Below are positions 21,569 through 33,362 of a DNA stretch of 64,000 nt, piece by piece. A program made the position numbers and the translations under genes. Each line of letters starts with the position of its first letter. Position 1 is the stretch's first letter. Under the pieces are notes generated by a model, which was not told the DNA's origin, did not search any database, and saw only the letters and a program-made list of their open reading frames with translations. This DNA comes from Verpa conica (lineage: Eukaryota > Ascomycota > Pezizomycetes > Pezizales > Morchellaceae). The stretch is taken from positions 682,001-746,000 of the forward strand of contig JAUFSD010000016.1 in the NCBI GenBank assembly GCA_033030425.1, read 5' to 3'.

Positions 21569-23658
21569 ATGATTAACAACATTGGAATTCGCTTTGGGGG
21601 GGTTGCAGTAGCGTTTGGACTGCTATTGGGGAATGCTATGGCAGCTGAATTTGGGGGACCCTATACACCAATAGAACGTGCAATCAAGGAAGAGGCTGGA
21701 GAATTCAGGTATTTACCTCCCCAAAAGAACTCTGCATAATTTAGATTAGTCTACCAACACCAGGTCCCCTAATCAGAAACATCACCTTTAGCAAATGGAT
21801 GATGGTATCCCTTGCTGCATTTGCTGGCATACCACTCATCTACCGTTTTGTTGTTGTTGTCTATGCTCAAATCAGACTCATGGCATGTTTGGGTCTTGAT
21901 AACCAGACATATTTTGCAACACATAAGCATGAATGGGTCTCATGGATGAAGGTCAACATCCTCTACTCTCCATTCTGGAAGAACCGCCATAACCGTGAAC
22001 TACGACTCTCGCGTGCGATCGACATCGGTACTCTCCCAACAAGGTTCCAATCGTTTTTCTTGATCGGATATGTGGTTGGAAACATCGTCTTCTCCTTGTA
22101 CGAGGTTGGGTGGAGCGAAGAAACAACTGTGATACTCGCCGAGATCCGTAACAGAACTGGTGTCCTTGCAACAGTCAACTTGGTACCATTGTTCCTTCTT
22201 GCTGGAAGAAATAATCCTTTGATTCAGTTAATGGGCATCTCTTTTGATACCTATAACTTAGTTCATAGATGGCTCGGAAGGATCGTGGTTGCTGAGGCAT
22301 TTACACACTCTGCTACCTGGGCCGCAGCTAAAGTCATGAAATCCGGTTGGGGCCCAGTTGGAACAGCTATTCGGACTAGCCCGTTCATCCAGTACGGTTT
22401 TATCGGAACTTGTGCAATGGTGTTCCTTATGTTTCACTCTCCATCAGCTCTCCGCCACGCTTTCTACGAGACCTTCCTTCTTTTGCACATTGTCGCAGCT
22501 TGCGTCGCCCTTGCTGGTCTCTATATCCATTTGACTATCAAATACTACAGCTGGGCCATCTACGTCAAGGTTGCAATTGGACTTTGGGTTTTCGACCGTA
22601 GCGTACGTCTCTTGAGAATCTTGTATAGGAACGTCGGAAAGAGGATTACCACTGCAACTGTCGAGATCCTTCCTGGTGATGCTATTCGGGTTACTCTTGT
22701 AAGTCTTGGGTATTTTTTTTTATGATAAAGAGGTATTTCACTAACAACATCCTACTATAGAAACTTGCTCGCCCATGGAAATTCAGGGCTGGACAGCACG
22801 TTTACCTTTACGTTCCTAGCGTCGGACTTTGGACCTCTCACCCTTTCACTATCGCCTGGGGCGAACAACTTCAGAATTTCAAAATGGACGATGAGAGACT
22901 CTCATTCCACCGTCAGGACCTGATGCATGCTGGGGAGAAGACCATGTCTTTGGTTATCCGAAGGAGAACTGGATTCACAGACAGCCTTTTCAAGAAGGCA
23001 GATGCTGCTCCCAACAAGGTTATCACAGTCAAGGCTCTTGCAGAGGGACCGTATGGTAAGGTCGACAGTCTTGCTAGTTATGGAACTGTTGTTTTGGTTG
23101 CTGGTGGTGTTGGTATTACGCACCCAGTACCATACATTAGGGATCTCGTTGAAGGGTATGCAAAAGGAACTGTTGCTACCAAGCGTGTTGTCCTTGTTTG
23201 GGTCGTTCAAAGTCCAGGTGGGTTTTACTATCCAAGCCTGTTTTATGCTTGAGTTTATACTGATTGGTTATTATAGAACATTTGGAATGGATTCGTCCTT
23301 GGATGACCGATATTTTGGCGATGGATAGGCGACGGGAGATTCTTGAGATTCAGCTATTTGTGACTAGGCCAAGTTCTACAAAGGCTATTCACAGCCCCTC
23401 AGCGACGGTTCAGATGTTCCCAGGAAGACGTAAGTTATACTCTTCGATTTGTTTTCTTTTTAGAGAACCGCAGCCTGACATTTTATGTTTTTAGCCAACA
23501 TCGACACCATTCTAGACAGAGAAATCGACCGCAAGATGGGAACAATGGGTGTAACAGTATGTGGAAGTGGTTCGCTGAGCGACGACGTCCGCAGAGCAGT
23601 CCGTGCAAAGATGGACATCGCAAACATAGACTTCATCGAGGAGGCTTTCTCTTGGTAA
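21569..23658 (+). CDS. FRE-family ferric/cupric reductase transmembrane component
   Basis: Five exons, 21569-21708, 21792-22698, 22761-23217, 23277-23429 and 23495-23658, join to 606 aa. All introns are 59-83 bp with GT...AG ends and restore the frame. The N-terminus (about 1-26) is a hydrophobic signal or anchor segment ending in AMA. Several membrane segments follow, with the two haem-binding histidine pairs H205/H219 and H279/H293, each spaced by 13 residues. The FAD-binding HPFTIA motif is at 376-381 and the NADPH-binding AGGVGITHP at about 463-471. The protein ends EEAFSW, close to the usual FRE terminus. The family passes electrons from cytosolic NADPH through FAD and two haems to reduce extracellular or vacuolar Fe3+ or Cu2+ before uptake. 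GATA motifs upstream suggest iron regulation. No ferroxidase or permease partner lies beside it. Confidence 0.95.
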
Positions 23659-26200
23659 AGTATGTCAATATCTGGGCTGTGCTTGGAAAGTATTGTTTAT
23701 GAGATGATGCATTTGTCACCTACTTCTTTTCCTCCTTGCAGCGAGGGTTCTTCAAGATTCGCAGTGCGGATTCAGACTGGGGTCTTATTCTATTTTTTTT
23801 TCTTTCTTTTCTTCACACTCTTTAGCGTAATTTTTTGGCTATTGTCTACTATAGCTATCACGGTTACTACCTTTTTTTGATTCTTCTTGTATTTACAACA
23901 CAGCATAAGTTCTGTTTTATTTCTTTCAATTTTCTTCTACTGGTAAATTCTATCTTTGAAGGCGGGTGGGCTTTTTCATGGGTCTTACTATACATGGGCG
24001 TAAAAAAGGATTTTAGATAAATTATAAACCGGGAATGATTGAAATTCTCATATTGATATATATGAACTATGTCCCAGCCCCCTTTTTTATAGTACATATT
24101 ATATAGATAGTATATTGGGGTAAAGCTTTTCTGCTAAAGAAATGGGCCATGTGTCCGACCCACTACTAAATTTGCTGCAATCAATCAGAAATCCCCCCCT
24201 TCCCCCCGAGCACAAAAGGCGATCGAGTATCTAGATACTTCCGGGGAACAAACACGGAGGTAGCCGTTATAGGTGATAGGAGAAGGCCGAAAAGAAATGG
24301 AAGGTAACAAGTGGTATCGACGGGCCGTGCCTGGGTTTCGGAAAGAGTTTTTTTTTCTCTTTCCTTTCCTCGGAGACCAGGGATGTATATTGGACCAACG
24401 AAATTAACATCCATGGGCGCATATATGATGACGGGGTGTGTAATCATATGGCATGACCGACCGTCCCGAGGACTTTCCGGAACTGATTATTGTCACGGCG
24501 TTACTTTTTTTAAGGAACCTTCCGTAGGGTGATCGTGAGCCTTTTCGGGGGATGCTAGAAGATTACTCGGTAATTAAATGTTTAAGTAAACCTTTTTCTC
24601 ATGCTGTACTATATTATTAAATCAAGCCTTTAGCGAGTCCCGGTAAACTGTGAATCTAGTGAAGCTTAATAAATTTAAGGATTAGGTCAGTTAGGATAAT
24701 CATAAACTATCACTCGGGCAGACCGGAAATCTCCAGGGTTTAGAAGTTTTTGTTTTTGTTTCTAAAGGATATACGGCTTTGGGGCTGTTATAAACTGGAT
24801 AAATTCGGGTTTTTCTAGTTAATCTACTCAAGTAGGGCCAGTCACTATACTTTGCATGGTAGGGTTTACATCTTTGTTGGCTAACTATACTCGTTAAATT
24901 CTTAAGCCCTTTGGTGTTCAACATCTCTAGTGCTTGGAACTGGGTGGTAGATTTTACTTGAGATGAGGTCTGCTATGCTGCTTTTATAAGATTTAAAGGA
25001 AGCACTATTTAACTAGACCCGCTTCTAGAAGACGCTACACTTAGGTATAGGTGTGCAGCTGAAGGTCATTACCCCTTGAATGAGCCTAGCCTTAGGTAGA
25101 CTTAATAGTAGTATAATAGTCGGCTTTATTCCTTAAATAGTTAGCCATATAGACTCCTATATTAACCATTTTCTTTCTAGACTCATGGATGTGCCCCAAA
25201 AGATAACAGAAACACGTTTCTGAAATAGGCCTATCATTGACCCCTTGAGAGTCTTGTTTCCCTGAGCGGGATCAAATTATTCCAGCAATACTAAAGCCAT
25301 ACTACTCAAGTGCCAATGAGATTTCGTTGTTATCGATTTAAACCGCTGGTCTCCCAACTCTTCTAGATCGATAGATATAAATAGGAAATTTAGGGATTTC
25401 CTACCACCTTTCATAGGTAGGTTAGTCATATCATTTATACTCCATGGTCTGTTTACCCAGATCTGAGCTCCTTGCTGTATTGGCATGTGGTGGTTGTATA
25501 TACATGTGTCTGGGTTTTAGGGGATCGGGATTTTACAAGTATAAAGAGCCAGCTTAAATATATTACCTGTTAAGAACTTCAAGGTTACTGTATTTAGGTT
25601 ATTATACCTTTATTTGGGGATACTACGGCTATTGGTATCAATAACAATGATCACTATTCTCGCTCATAGCTACCTGTCTTTACCACATCTAGTATACATA
25701 GCCCTAGGCGTATTGCTATATATAGGGACTAGGAGAGAGTTTTCTGTGCGTGTGAACTTGGGGAGAGCATTAGAACGAAAGTTTTATAAACTACCCTATG
25801 TTAAATTGAGAGAACTCATTATCATCAACATAGGTTTCTATAGGCTACGACTTAGTGTACTGAGGTTTTGCTAGATCTTTGGAATATACAGAACCACTAC
25901 TTCTGACTAGTGTATAGCGAGAGGCTATTTACGCAAGATGAAATAATCACACTATGAAAACCAATGAGTGCGTTTATACAATTCAACCTCGAGTAAGTTA
26001 AAGAAATACCATATTTTAAGAACCGAGAAGGAGGAGAGAGAAGAAACAAGCGACGCCAGAGAAAAATAAATGCTATACAATCCGATATCTTGCTTCTTAT
26101 AGTTTACCTTTTAATCACCACGTAGTTAAAGCTAAACCCCCTCTTCTATCTACGCTGGCGCCCCGACCTTAGTACTCTCTGACGGCAACTGTACGAGATA
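23659..26200. other. Convergent intergenic region, ferric reductase to TIM17
   Basis: About 2.5 kb. The first 400 bp are T-rich 3' flank of the reductase. 24.5-26.1 kb is AT-rich with many stops; a frame at 25614-25874 has hydrophobic residues and no recognised homology. Nothing is called as a gene. Confidence 0.5.
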
Positions 26201-26876
26201 TCAGTCAGTATATATCATATTAGATGACACAGGGGAACAAACTGGGGGATTTTGCGGCTGGTTATTAGCAGCCATAACTCTGTTCAGTCCGATACCAACA
26301 CCCTCAATAATCGCCAACAAGCATGCACAACCAATCGCCGAATTTCTAGCCGCTTTTACACCACCTCTGACAGCGAGTGCGCCCCCTGTGAAGAATCCAG
26401 CAATGACTGCAGTCACTTCTTGTCAGTATCGGGTAATCTGACTAAAGTAAGCGAAACGTACTGGCATTATAAGGATCCTCCTTCTGTCGGACACCCTTAA
26501 CCGCACAATCAAATGTCGAGAACAACCCTCCCCAGACACCAAAGTTACCGCCGAGGACTGGGGCACGGGCTTTAATCGCAGTTATGGCGCCAATACGACG
26601 TTCACCCTACAGTTACTATGTCAATACTGCACCGCCACTAGGGTAAAAATGTTCTCGGTGAGCAGAAAGAGAGAGAGAGGGTGGAGCGTACAGTAGGTGA
26701 GTTCCGGAATCCTTTTACACCGTGCCAGATTGCACCACCAACTGCCTGAAATATAACCACAGTCAGCAAGATCTCTACACTGCTGGTACAGCAGTGGTTG
26801 CACATACACCCATAGAGAAAGCGCCGCCGAAGTCATTGAGGATGACCCACGGGCAAGGGTCGCGAGTGTGATCCAT
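26201..26876 (-). CDS. tim17: Mitochondrial import inner membrane translocase subunit Tim17
   Basis: Four exons on the minus strand, 26808-26876, 26692-26745, 26462-26606 and 26201-26406, join to 157 aa, close to the roughly 155 aa usual in filamentous fungi. The product starts [20 protein letters not shown], then [37 protein letters not shown] and a last block [20 protein letters not shown], all hallmark Tim17 segments with four membrane spans. Introns are 62, 85 and 55 bp with GTATGT, GTACGC and GTACGT donors. Tim17 is the voltage-sensing and channel-lining partner in the TIM23 complex that imports presequence proteins. At the exon 2/3 junction the usual Tyr before GERRIG is Thr here. It is transcribed away from dynactin p62. 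The tail after NRVMAANNQ is variable, as expected. Confidence 0.95.
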
Positions 26877-28315
26877 TGATGCTCAGTTGGATATGATCAA
26901 CTGGTTGCGTGTATAGTTCCTGCAAGTGTATACTAGAGATTAAGAACTGTCGTTGGAACCACGGAGTTTATCAATCAGCGACGTCGGTGTTGGTCGGTTG
27001 ACGATTGCGTAGTAAAGCTCTTCTCGGAAAAAATGCGGTTGCGGCTTGGCGGTGGGTTGGTGGGACCTAGTTTGGGCTGACTCAGCAATGGTGGCTTAAT
27101 TGTCACGTGATATTGTGCTGCTCTCTATATCAGCTGAATGAATGAATGAATCATAAATACATATCAGCTGGTTGAGTGAGTCTGTCACCTAGCCTCTAGC
27201 TTGTGCTTGTGCTTGTGCTTGTGAGCAGGAAGTTTCGAGAGATGCCTATTAACCACGCACCACATCACTATTGTGTATGCGATTTACTAGCTACATAGAA
27301 AGATAAAGAGAAAAATCAAAAGTACATATCTAACGGTCTATCTCTAGCTTTGAGCCGCATCTCTACTCTCTGAGCGATTTCACCTAGAAAACTCCTCCCA
27401 ACTCTACTCTCACTGCTGGAACTCTCTAATAGACATCTTCCAAGTTCACTCGGAACCCTCTCCAGCACAACAAGAAGCACTACAGCTGGCTCCATGCTCT
27501 TTAGTACTAGTATATTTTTTGATACCTTTCTTGTATGCTGCTTTTGTTCGCATGGGTCTAGGGTTACTTAAAGGTAATATTGGGAACCTCGTGGGTTTCT
27601 GGTGCCGCCTGCTTTGGGCTAGGCACAAACCCCACCTTCTCCGGTAAACTTGAGACTTTTCTAGCAGTATTAGAATATAATGAGTATTTTTAAGTAACCT
27701 AAACAGTCTCTAGTTGATCTCACCTCAAAATCCTAATAAAGCAAGAACTTTAGAATTTCATCTATTATAACATACCTAGTGACCTACGAGTAGTGGATGG
27801 CTTTACTTCACCTACGCCTATCATTACTTGTCTATTCTGATTTTCAATAACGGAGCCCGCATAATAGAACTCTAGAATGTGGGGGTAACGTATCCCCCGC
27901 TTCAAAACTCGAGTTACTAATCATTACTAGCCCCATTAATGATATTAATGTGCTAGAAAAGGTACCATAATCCTGTTGCTCAATATGTATCTTTAATCCA
28001 ATAAGTAGTGTCAGTAGCAATAATACTTTGGGAATTTCTTCTCAGTGTTGTACCTCGACCGGGTGAGGCCTTACGTCTAACGGCCTCAACGCCAAGTCCC
28101 ATAGCCACCCAAGGGTTTGGTTCCCAGAGCCTCACCAGCCCACAACGCCGCGCATTGGCCAGCTCGACATCCATCACATCACTTCTTATCCCAACGTCGA
28201 GGGAACACAATCCAAGAAGCTGTATATACCTGGAAAATCTAAAATACCCCACTAATACCCTATCAGATACTATCTTGAAAAGGTCTGGGTAAATTAATAC
28301 CCCATACGTCACACC
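26877..28315. other. Divergent region between TIM17 and dynactin p62
   Basis: About 1.4 kb acting as promoter for both divergent genes. It contains the tiny ATTC-tailed insertion at 27137 and a (GTGCTT)n tandem at 27203-27222. Two overlapping open frames on opposite strands span about 27980-28339; neither is recognised, and one overlaps the dynactin start, so neither is called. Confidence 0.5.
27127..27170 (-). mobile_element. Ultra-short ATTC-tailed insertion with 10-bp target-site duplications
   Basis: A 24-bp insert (27137-27160) sits between identical 10-bp repeats ATATCAGCTG at 27127-27136 and 27161-27170. On the minus strand the insert reads GTATTTATGATT followed by three CATT units. 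This is the 3' end shared with the insertions at 17155 and 58534, with the body missing. Extreme 5' truncation is expected of target-primed reverse transcription. The alternative is a microsatellite flanked by a chance repeat. Confidence 0.4.
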
Positions 28316-30190
28316 ATGAACTCCTTCCCAACAATCCACATCTCCTGCCCTTGCGAAGATTCCATCTCTATCGCCCCTAAGACTCCCAGAAAGTCAGGTA
28401 AGAAAGCTCGGCGGCAAGCAGAAAACGAAATCGAGGAGGAAGAGGAGACATTTGACCCAGCTTCTGCACGGAGTAACTTCAGCCTATTTCCGTTGGAGAG
28501 TCTATTATACTGCGAGGACTGTAATCAGATACGGTGTCCAAGATGCGTACACGATGAGATTGTATGCTATTTTTGTCCGAGCTGTCTGTTTGAGGTGCCG
28601 AGCTCTACGGTTAAAACTGAAGGGAATCGGTATGCTTGCCACCCACGTCAGTTGAGGGGTTGAAGCTTATAGGATATTAGATGTACACGAAACTGCTTCT
28701 CTTGTCCCATCTGCTTTGCCTCTCTGACTGTTGCTGCTACTGGAGAAGACCAAGGGGGTGGCCCATATATTCTCCTCTGCCCGCATTGCCAATGGTCATC
28801 ATCAGAAATCGGGATAGAGTTTGAAAAGCCGACATCAATCACCACCCAGCTCGCGCAGAAACTAAAACCGCCCGCCGCTACTCCTGCAGCTGTATCTCCA
28901 AGCTCGGATTCTTACTTTCCTATCACTAACACTCCTATAATCGCACTACCTCCCTCTGATATACCCCGGGTTCTAACCGCACCAGAGATGTATCAACGGT
29001 TGAAGGTGCACTATGCATCGCAGCGTGCCTCCACAGGCACAGATGAATTTGGGACCTCCCCTGGGGCTTTGAGTAGGCTGATGGGATTGTATTCATCCTC
29101 TCTCACTGTCACAGGAGTCACCTCTCGGAACCGCGGGTTTGGGACCACTACAAAGTCTACTGCAAAGGACCGTAAGGCGGACTGGAGCGAAATGGAAAAT
29201 ACCCTTGAAGTCCAGCCCGAAGAAGATACAATCTCAAAACTCCGAGAAGTGGGGTTTCATGGCACCACATCCCCAGCCCAGCGTATTAACCAACCAACAA
29301 ACCCCCTATTCATAACCGATGTTCGTCCCCTCGCAGCACTTCTTCGGACCAAACGTTCGAAACGCTGTAGGGCGTGTCGTCACATTTTAGTAAAACCAGA
29401 GAGTAAAGTTACAACTACAAGGTTCAGGATCAAACTAGTAGCAATGAACTACATCCCCTCCCTTTCTATTAAGCGCCTCGACCCTACGACTGTCACTTAT
29501 ACTTCTCTCACACCACTCACAACCCATCAATTTCTACTAACAGTTACAAACCCCCTTTTTGACATCATCAACGTTACCCTAGCAACCCCCCAGCGGACAC
29601 CGGGGCGGTACGGAACTATGGTGACGATCCTGTGTCCGGACTTTGAAGTTGGTGCAAACGCAGACATGTGGGATGAGGCCCTTGGCGGGGAAGCAACCGG
29701 TGCAGCTGCAAAAGGGCGGAAAGGGAAAAAGACAGGCAACACTGGCACTGTGTGGGATGCGGGCAAAAACTGGACGACTGTCGTTATTGAGATTGTACCC
29801 CCACTATTACCATCCGAGTACTCGGCCGACTCGTCAGAAGCGGCGGAAAAAGATAAACCAACTGAGTCTGACTACCTCGTTCAGGTACCGGTGTCTGTGC
29901 GGGTTGAATATGAGACTGATCTAGAGCGCGAAGACGGACTTGGAAAGGAGGTGAAGGAGAAGAGGGAACATACGTATTGGAGTGTCCTTGGTCTAGGAAG
30001 AATCGGGAAGTTTGGTGCTGCGGGGAGTGGGGGGGATGTTATGGGTGTGAGTGGTCCAAGTGCGGGGGGGATACCGATGGGGAGGCCGAGTAGTTATAGT
30101 GTTTCTAAGGTAGGAGGTACACCGCCAATTATAGCGGGGATGGTAGGCATGGGAGTTGCGGGAGGGTTGGGGAAGAGAAATCCAAAATAG
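28316..30190 (+). CDS. ro-2: Dynactin subunit 4 (p62)
   Basis: Two exons, 28316-28629 and 28681-30190, with a 51-bp intron (GTATGC...TTAG) that joins to an R codon; product 607 aa. The N-terminal third has the cysteine cluster typical of p62: C66/C69, C74/C77, C84/C87 and C90, then C106, C110, C113 and C116 right after the splice, and later LCPHCQW. The block LESLLYCEDCNQIRCPRC and the later ACRHILVKPE are family hallmarks. A second CxxC pair lies in RSKRCRACRH. p62 caps the pointed end of the Arp1 filament in dynactin and helps target dynein to membranes and the nucleus; the Neurospora gene is ropy-2. The C-terminal 50 residues are Gly-rich. ATG 28316 is the first in frame. Promoter is shared with TIM17. 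Confidence 0.93.
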
Positions 30191-30970
30191 TAAGTGGAGT
30201 AATTGGTAGAGATAAACCTAGGATGGAGTACTTTAGGGCGTTTTTTCTCTTAGGCAAATTATAAAAATGAAAGTGATGTTTAGGTGGCAGTTAAATGTAA
30301 CTACTTTGCTCCAGAAGCTTCTAGAAGTAAATATAGGGTAAAGGACATAATAAAGGCACATTTTACAAATATCTTATTAGATGCCACCCCGCTATATATT
30401 TTACAACATTCGATATAGTTCCTTCCAGTGGGGTTTCTATTGACCTTGTACATGTATGTAGTTTAACATGGAGGGTAATAGAGTAAAGTAGTTTTTTCCC
30501 CATGAATGAGACATTAAGCCTACCCTCCTTGGTAAATGTAGGGAAGGAATCATATAACTGAATAGGCTTTGTGATAACCAGAGAAAAAATGAAGTATCAT
30601 TTTTTAAGTGTTTTCGTGTAGAGTGGATGCTGAGATATTTACATAAGTGAGCATGAGCTGCACGTAGTAAAGACAGACACAAGCAAGAAAAACGGGACAC
30701 TCTGCTGTCTCAAGTTATCCTCCAGAATTATCAGCAATGGGGCAAGCAATGAATTAATCGTAGAGTGGCTGACTTATTAAGTGGAAGGTGTCGTCAGTCA
30801 TTGGTGGTCACTCGGCAGCCGAACCCTACCTATATCGCCCCAGTTACGCCCACAAAGCATTCCCCCCACAAATTAATAATGTCCTTAGATAAAAATACAA
30901 AGCAGTCACACCGTTTTTGTCCGTTTACACAATCAAATAACTCTTGTTCCCCACCAAAAGCGATACGGTC
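30191..30970. other. Intergenic region, dynactin p62 to Gln-rich gene
   Basis: About 780 bp holding the dynactin 3' flank and the promoter of the Gln-rich gene. A short overlapping frame from ATG 30879 is in another phase and could be an upstream open reading frame. No other feature was recognised. Confidence 0.5.
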
Positions 30971-31828
30971 ATGTCTGAACAAAAAAGTCATCCAAGTATG
31001 TGGCAACGTGAAGAGCACTGCGGGGTGCGTGACATGACCCATCATGGGAATGAATTACTTATGAGAATCTACCAACAGCCCGGAGACTCTATAGTTGTCA
31101 CAAACAGCCAGCCAGCTACAGTGGCCTCTTTCGTAGGTGGTGTAAATAATACTCAACACGCTGTCCTCCGTCTCACGGAACATGGACTAAACCCTCTCAC
31201 AAACGCTGGAGGTCCCTCTGTCCCTACAGCGACCCTTCAGCAGCTCCAACAGCAGCAATTTGAGCAACAGCAGTACATGTATGAGCAACAACAACGCCTT
31301 TACCAGCAGCAGCAAATGGCTTTGCAATACCAGATCTCTACATATACCTTCGAACCTAATACCGAAGATTATCTAAATGACCAGTATAACCACGAGTACA
31401 ACCTACAACAGCAATACACCCAACAACACGGCTACTATTACTCACAGCACTATGGAAATGATGCCCAATCTAATCATCCATACGCCAATCAGTCATACAA
31501 CCAGCACGGTAATGAAGCACAGAACTACAATACCAGGCAGCCCATGAACTCTCAGCAGAATTTACATACTGCAGCACCATCCCATAGAGGACCAGCCCAT
31601 ACTCCCGTTCAGAGTAGAAACCACCATAATCATGTCCCTCCGAAGACCCATTACGACAAAAGCACTAGGCGCACTAGGCGCAGTAGAGCTAGGAGCCGCC
31701 GTGAGGTTGATTCGTGTATACCTAGTCGCTCTCCTGGGCATCATACTGGAAGGCGTGTACACCCGCTTCCTGACAAGCCCCCCGCGCTCAAAGATCGTAC
31801 CGAGGATATGGTTATCGAGGATGAGTAG
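30971..31828 (+). CDS. Gln/Tyr-rich low-complexity protein with basic RS-like tail
   Basis: A single-exon open frame of 285 aa from ATG 30971. The first 90 residues are ordinary in composition (RIYQQPGDSIVVTNSQPATV). Residues about 95-125 are dominated by Gln (LQQLQQQQFEQQQYMYEQQQ), followed by an Asn/Gln/Tyr-rich segment with HGYYYSQHYGNDAQ to about 205. The tail has a cluster of Arg and Ser (TRRTRRSRARSRRE) and ends in acidic MVIEDE. The composition resembles prion-like or phase-separating RNA-associated proteins; that is an inference from composition. I recognise no domain or family. It lies 780 bp after dynactin p62 and 750 bp before the RING gene, all on the plus strand. The long in-frame stretch and biased but stable codon pattern support a real gene. 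Confidence 0.6.
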   Translation: MSEQKSHPSMWQREEHCGVRDMTHHGNELLMRIYQQPGDSIVVTNSQPATVASFVGGVNNTQHAVLRLTEHGLNPLTNAGGPSVPTATLQQLQQQQFEQQQYMYEQQQRLYQQQQMALQYQISTYTFEPNTEDYLNDQYNHEYNLQQQYTQQHGYYYSQHYGNDAQSNHPYANQSYNQHGNEAQNYNTRQPMNSQQNLHTAAPSHRGPAHTPVQSRNHHNHVPPKTHYDKSTRRTRRSRARSRREVDSCIPSRSPGHHTGRRVHPLPDKPPALKDRTEDMVIEDE

Positions 31829-32579
31829 GATATTTGTATGAATGGTCTACTAAGGTGTGTCTATGAAGATGGGGGCTGTGTCAAAAGGGCTAGAGTGGTA
31901 ATGGCCGTTGATAGCGCTAAAGATATTTATGTTGAGTTATACCCGTTTTGGGGGTCTTTTGTGATGGAAAATAGTCGATGAGCTCTGGCTAAAAAGTTGC
32001 CAGCTACATAGGAAAAGAAATTCTCCCCCCGTTCACGTAATGTTTGATCCCAATGATAATATCCTGCTTCCTAGGAAGTCGCTCACTCGCAAGTTATCTA
32101 TCACTATCTAGTGGTAGACGCTAAGAGTGATATCTCATGACTATACGAAATTACGGTGGATCCCCTAGGGCTATTATAGGTAAAAATTACATGCAGATTC
32201 ACAAGACCTTGAATTTTGCTGTAATATTTCATGATATAAATATTCAACTTCGCTTTACAGATTGCGGGAGTAACACTAAGAGTGTAACCATAATCCATGT
32301 TCCTACACAAAACATGAGACAATCCACTGTTCACAAAACAAAGACCTTATTTGAAATTCTAGGTACATATAGCACCCAAGTTGAAATTCAGTCGAGTGAT
32401 CTCTCATGAAAAAAACAAAACTCTTGAAATCCGATACTATTTTCAAGGCTCCTTTACTTTAATTATACCAATAAACAATTTACCCTAGAACCAGGGTTTA
32501 CCGTATTTATAAACCCCCCAAGTACTCTATTCCTACCCACTCCATATCTACCCCAAAGTGTTCCAAAGAAACCTCAATA
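31829..32579. other. Intergenic region, Gln-rich gene to RING gene
   Basis: About 750 bp, AT-rich. It holds the 3' flank of the Gln-rich gene and the promoter of the RING gene. I see no further gene or repeat. Confidence 0.5.
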
Positions 32580-33362
32580 ATGACAAACACACCTCTAAAC
32601 CCCCATCAATTACCTCCCCAGCTCACATTCAGCGACATACTTGAATGGTACAATGCCACTCAAACCCACATTTACAATACCCGAGCCCGCTACGACACCT
32701 TCCAACCCACCACAACCCGCGCAGACCTAGAGCCCCTCAGGCCACAGGACCTAGCAATCGGGCATCAAAGTGGACATCGCCAAACTACCTATGAGACGCA
32801 GGTAATTTTTGCCTATTTCTTGGGTGTGCTGACATTACAGGAAACACTCGAGTATCTCCCATGGATCTATGCCGCGTTTAATATTCCACTTCTTGAACAA
32901 GCTCGTCTCGGTCCTCTACAATCGCCATATAATAGTGATAATGAAAGCATCCCAGACTCGGAATCTGGTACTGAAGCCACAGATGTCCCAAAGGGCCTAG
33001 AGTGTACTCTCTGTGACCGGGAAATCAGTGTACAGTTCCGCAGCTGCGCTCACGCAGCCTGCAAGTCTTGTACTAAGAAGATCTGGTGGGTGAGATGGGA
33101 GGTTGATTCTTGGCCCAGTGGTTTTCAATGCCCTTGGTGCCGTACTGAAGTCTCGGAAGTCGGGAGATTACTAACACAGTCGTCTCAGGGTGATAAAGTC
33201 GTGCATGGGGAAACCGAGTTCATGGTCTCTGGATGGTGTGAGGTTAGGGCATGGATGTTGACCGAGTCGGCAGAGGCGAGGTCGAGATTGAATGCTCTTG
33301 GCCCAGAATCTACGAGGGAGGTTCCTGCATGGGAAAAGGCGTGGTATGATCTCCGTAAGTAA
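32580..33362 (+). CDS. RING-finger protein, putative E3 ubiquitin ligase
   Basis: A single exon of 260 aa starting at ATG 32580. All eight zinc ligands of a C3HC4 RING are present: C142, C145, C156, H158, C161, C164, C184 and C187 (ECTLCDREIS ... CAHAACKSC ... CPWC). The spacing of 19 residues between the sixth and seventh ligands is within the family range. RING domains recruit E2 enzymes for ubiquitin transfer. The N-terminal 140 residues, with FSDILEWYNATQ and LTLQETLEYLPWIYAAF, are not recognised and may bind substrate. An acidic Ser/Asp/Glu stretch precedes the RING. No transmembrane segment is visible. Substrate and pathway are unknown. Confidence 0.75.
   Translation: MTNTPLNPHQLPPQLTFSDILEWYNATQTHIYNTRARYDTFQPTTTRADLEPLRPQDLAIGHQSGHRQTTYETQVIFAYFLGVLTLQETLEYLPWIYAAFNIPLLEQARLGPLQSPYNSDNESIPDSESGTEATDVPKGLECTLCDREISVQFRSCAHAACKSCTKKIWWVRWEVDSWPSGFQCPWCRTEVSEVGRLLTQSSQGDKVVHGETEFMVSGWCEVRAWMLTESAEARSRLNALGPESTREVPAWEKAWYDLRK

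Noticed and set aside
27446..27628. Minus-strand frame ending SCSASCCAGEGSE, metallothionein-like
   Set aside because: Only four cysteines in one short cluster, no ATG-supported short gene of the right form, and no conserved metallothionein spacing.
27980..28339. Minus-strand frame of 119 codons containing SDRVLVGYF, reminiscent of an LSm (Naa38) segment
   Set aside because: Only about nine residues resemble the family, the rest does not align, and the frame overlaps the start of dynactin p62.
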